DNA of 7,327 nt from a halophilic archaeon J07HX64 (GTDB lineage: Archaea; Halobacteriota; Halobacteria; Halobacteriales; Haloarculaceae), in contig KE356579.1 in assembly GCA_000416085.1 (NCBI GenBank), forward strand, positions 1,488,608 to 1,495,934, written 5' to 3'. A model generated the notes under the pieces. That model had not been told where the DNA came from. It made no database searches and saw only the letters and a list, made by a program, of their open reading frames with translations. Position numbers and translations under genes: made by a program. Shown here piece after piece: positions 6,438-7,327 of the stretch (position 1 is the first letter of the stretch; every line of letters starts with the position of its first letter).

Positions 6438-6632
6438 GTGGCTGGTATCACGCTGTCTCTCGAACCCGATGTGAACGGGACACAGCAACGCTACGACGAC
6501 CGCGAACCGGCCCGCGGGGCGGTGCTCGAGACCGCAGCGCGGGCCGTAGCCGACGAGACAGGCTACCGTGAACCATACGAGGTGTCCCGGTCGGTGTCTC
6601 TCGACAGACTCGACGCGGTGACCGGCCGGTGA
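6438..6632 (+). CDS. Small hypothetical protein, possibly HalOD1-like
   Basis: A 64-codon frame from GTG 6438 to TGA 6630-6632 has haloarchaeal-type codon use and an acidic product. Its second half, QRYDDREPARGAVLETAA, then RAVADETG and a final SVSLDRLDAV, resembles the small HalOD1 domain, in which a Val-rich helix followed by a Gly turn leads into a DxDALDxL-like ending. Here the segment between the two is a few residues shorter than I would expect, and the usual PPL motif is missing. HalOD1 proteins are thought to act in signalling output in haloarchaea. The stop lies four bases from the stop of the convergent PrsW-like gene, tight packing that supports a real gene. The start is uncertain: no clear ribosome site, and a GTG at 6471 is an alternative. 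It may be an unrelated small protein or a remnant. Confidence 0.4.
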   Translation: MAGITLSLEPDVNGTQQRYDDREPARGAVLETAARAVADETGYREPYEVSRSVSLDRLDAVTGR

Positions 6633-6636
6633 CCCG

Positions 6637-7327
6637 TTACCGGCGTCTCCTGCTCCGGATGCCGGTCCCGCGGGGTGCTCCTGGTCCGTCTGGTCCGCCC
6701 GTTGGGCGCCGCCCGGTGAACCGTGCCCGGTACAGTTCGCGGTACGAGCGGACCTTCCGGTAGAGCAGTGTGAACCAGAACCCGTGGTAGACGATTATGA
6801 AACCGATCAGAGCGACACCGGGGAGTATCTCGGGGAGGACGGTCACGGAGGTGTTGTACAGCGCGTGGATGAACACGGCTATCAGCAGCCCCTTCACGAT
6901 AATCGGGCCGCGGTTCTCGGGGTTGAACCGCGCCAGTCCGAGGTAGAACCCCGCCCAGGCCGAGAAGACAACGTGGCCCGGTCCGACGAAGAACCGCTGT
7001 GTCGCGACCGATGTCGCGGCCTCGGTCGGAGCGAGCCCCGGGGTCCCGACAGCCTCCAAGTACACCGTTCCGATGTAGAGAACGTTCTCGATGGCCGCAA
7101 ACCCGACACCCGCGGCCGCGCCGTAGACAGCCCCGTCCACAACGGTCTGGAACGCGTCGTTCCGGTAGGCGTAGACCCGGATCGCGAGCCACTTCACGAA
7201 CTCCTCGATGGGACCGACGACCAGAAAGTACAATCCGACGACACCGACCACTCCGAACGGCTCGAACAGCGGCCCGAGTTCGCTGTTCACGACACCGGCG
7301 AACCCCGCGAACAGAAATGACAGGAGA
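6637..7327 (-). CDS. PrsW-family intramembrane metalloprotease, N-terminus outside the window
   Basis: This is a polytopic membrane protein of the PrsW family, which cleaves membrane substrates and is related to CAAX-type (ABI) proteases. Numbering from the GTG at 7290, conserved elements appear in order: EEFVK (29-33), GVGFAAIENVLY with E68, GHVVFSAWAGFYLG with H106, and IHALYN with H142 and N146. These are the expected metal-site and catalytic residues, so the enzyme looks intact. The GTG at 7290 is unlikely to be the true start: the frame stays open to the window edge and adds hydrophobic residues (LLSFLFAGFAGV), so the gene begins beyond 7327. The C-terminus is basic (ending RSRRRR) and presumably cytoplasmic. 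It converges on the small frame ending at 6632. The substrate is unknown; in Bacillus subtilis PrsW cleaves an anti-sigma factor, but that role cannot be carried over here. Confidence 0.9.
   Translation of the reverse strand, partial: LLSFLFAGFAGVVNSELGPLFEPFGVVGVVGLYFLVVGPIEEFVKWLAIRVYAYRNDAFQTVVDGAVYGAAAGVGFAAIENVLYIGTVYLEAVGTPGLAPTEAATSVATQRFFVGPGHVVFSAWAGFYLGLARFNPENRGPIIVKGLLIAVFIHALYNTSVTVLPEILPGVALIGFIIVYHGFWFTLLYRKVRSYRELYRARFTGRRPTGGPDGPGAPRGTGIRSRRRR

Overview
The window is almost certainly haloarchaeal chromosomal DNA. Most of it is GC-rich, the proteins are acidic, and the domain families are typical of Halobacteria: AlkP/sulfatase-fold enzymes ending in an LEDLGYV-type tail, an Hvo_1808-like surface protein and a PrsW-type membrane protease. 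The clearest promoters are TATA-like boxes 26-29 bases before start codons, which is the leaderless arrangement common in these archaea. I cannot name the genus.

Layout. (a) Positions 1 to about 600 form a lower-GC patch (43% by hand count for 361-600, against more than 60% beyond 660). It holds the 3' end of a family-4 glycosyltransferase on the + strand, which appears frameshifted near position 38, and the last ~90 codons of a convergent sulfatase-like gene. (b) Positions 4277 to 324 on the - strand form a probable transcription unit: a 24-codon mini-ORF, a complete family-4 glycosyltransferase, a 246-base gap with a 30-bp tandem repeat, an AlkP-superfamily hydrolase whose last codons are in another frame (probable 1-base insertion near 1839-1859), and the sulfatase-like gene. 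(c) Positions 4278-4457 are a divergent promoter region. (d) Positions 4458-6269 on the + strand encode a secreted, C-terminally anchored surface protein with a degenerate metalloprotease-like motif. (e) Positions 6270-6437 hold nothing I can support. (f) Positions 6438-6632 may encode a small HalOD1-like protein. (g) Positions 6637 to the window edge on the - strand encode a PrsW-like intramembrane protease whose N-terminus lies outside the window.

How the genes may work together (inference). A glycosyltransferase with two AlkP-fold hydrolase/transferase genes, facing a second glycosyltransferase, fits a locus that builds or trims an exported glycan or other glycoconjugate. The surface protein and the PrsW protease are other cell-envelope functions and need not belong to the same pathway.

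The most notable signals are the two single-base frame breaks, the composition switch inside the sulfatase-like gene together with a C-terminal extension into the convergent gene, the 30-bp tandem repeat inside the operon, and the mini-ORF that shares an ATGA junction with the glycosyltransferase start. I did not find a convincing new defence or mobile system.
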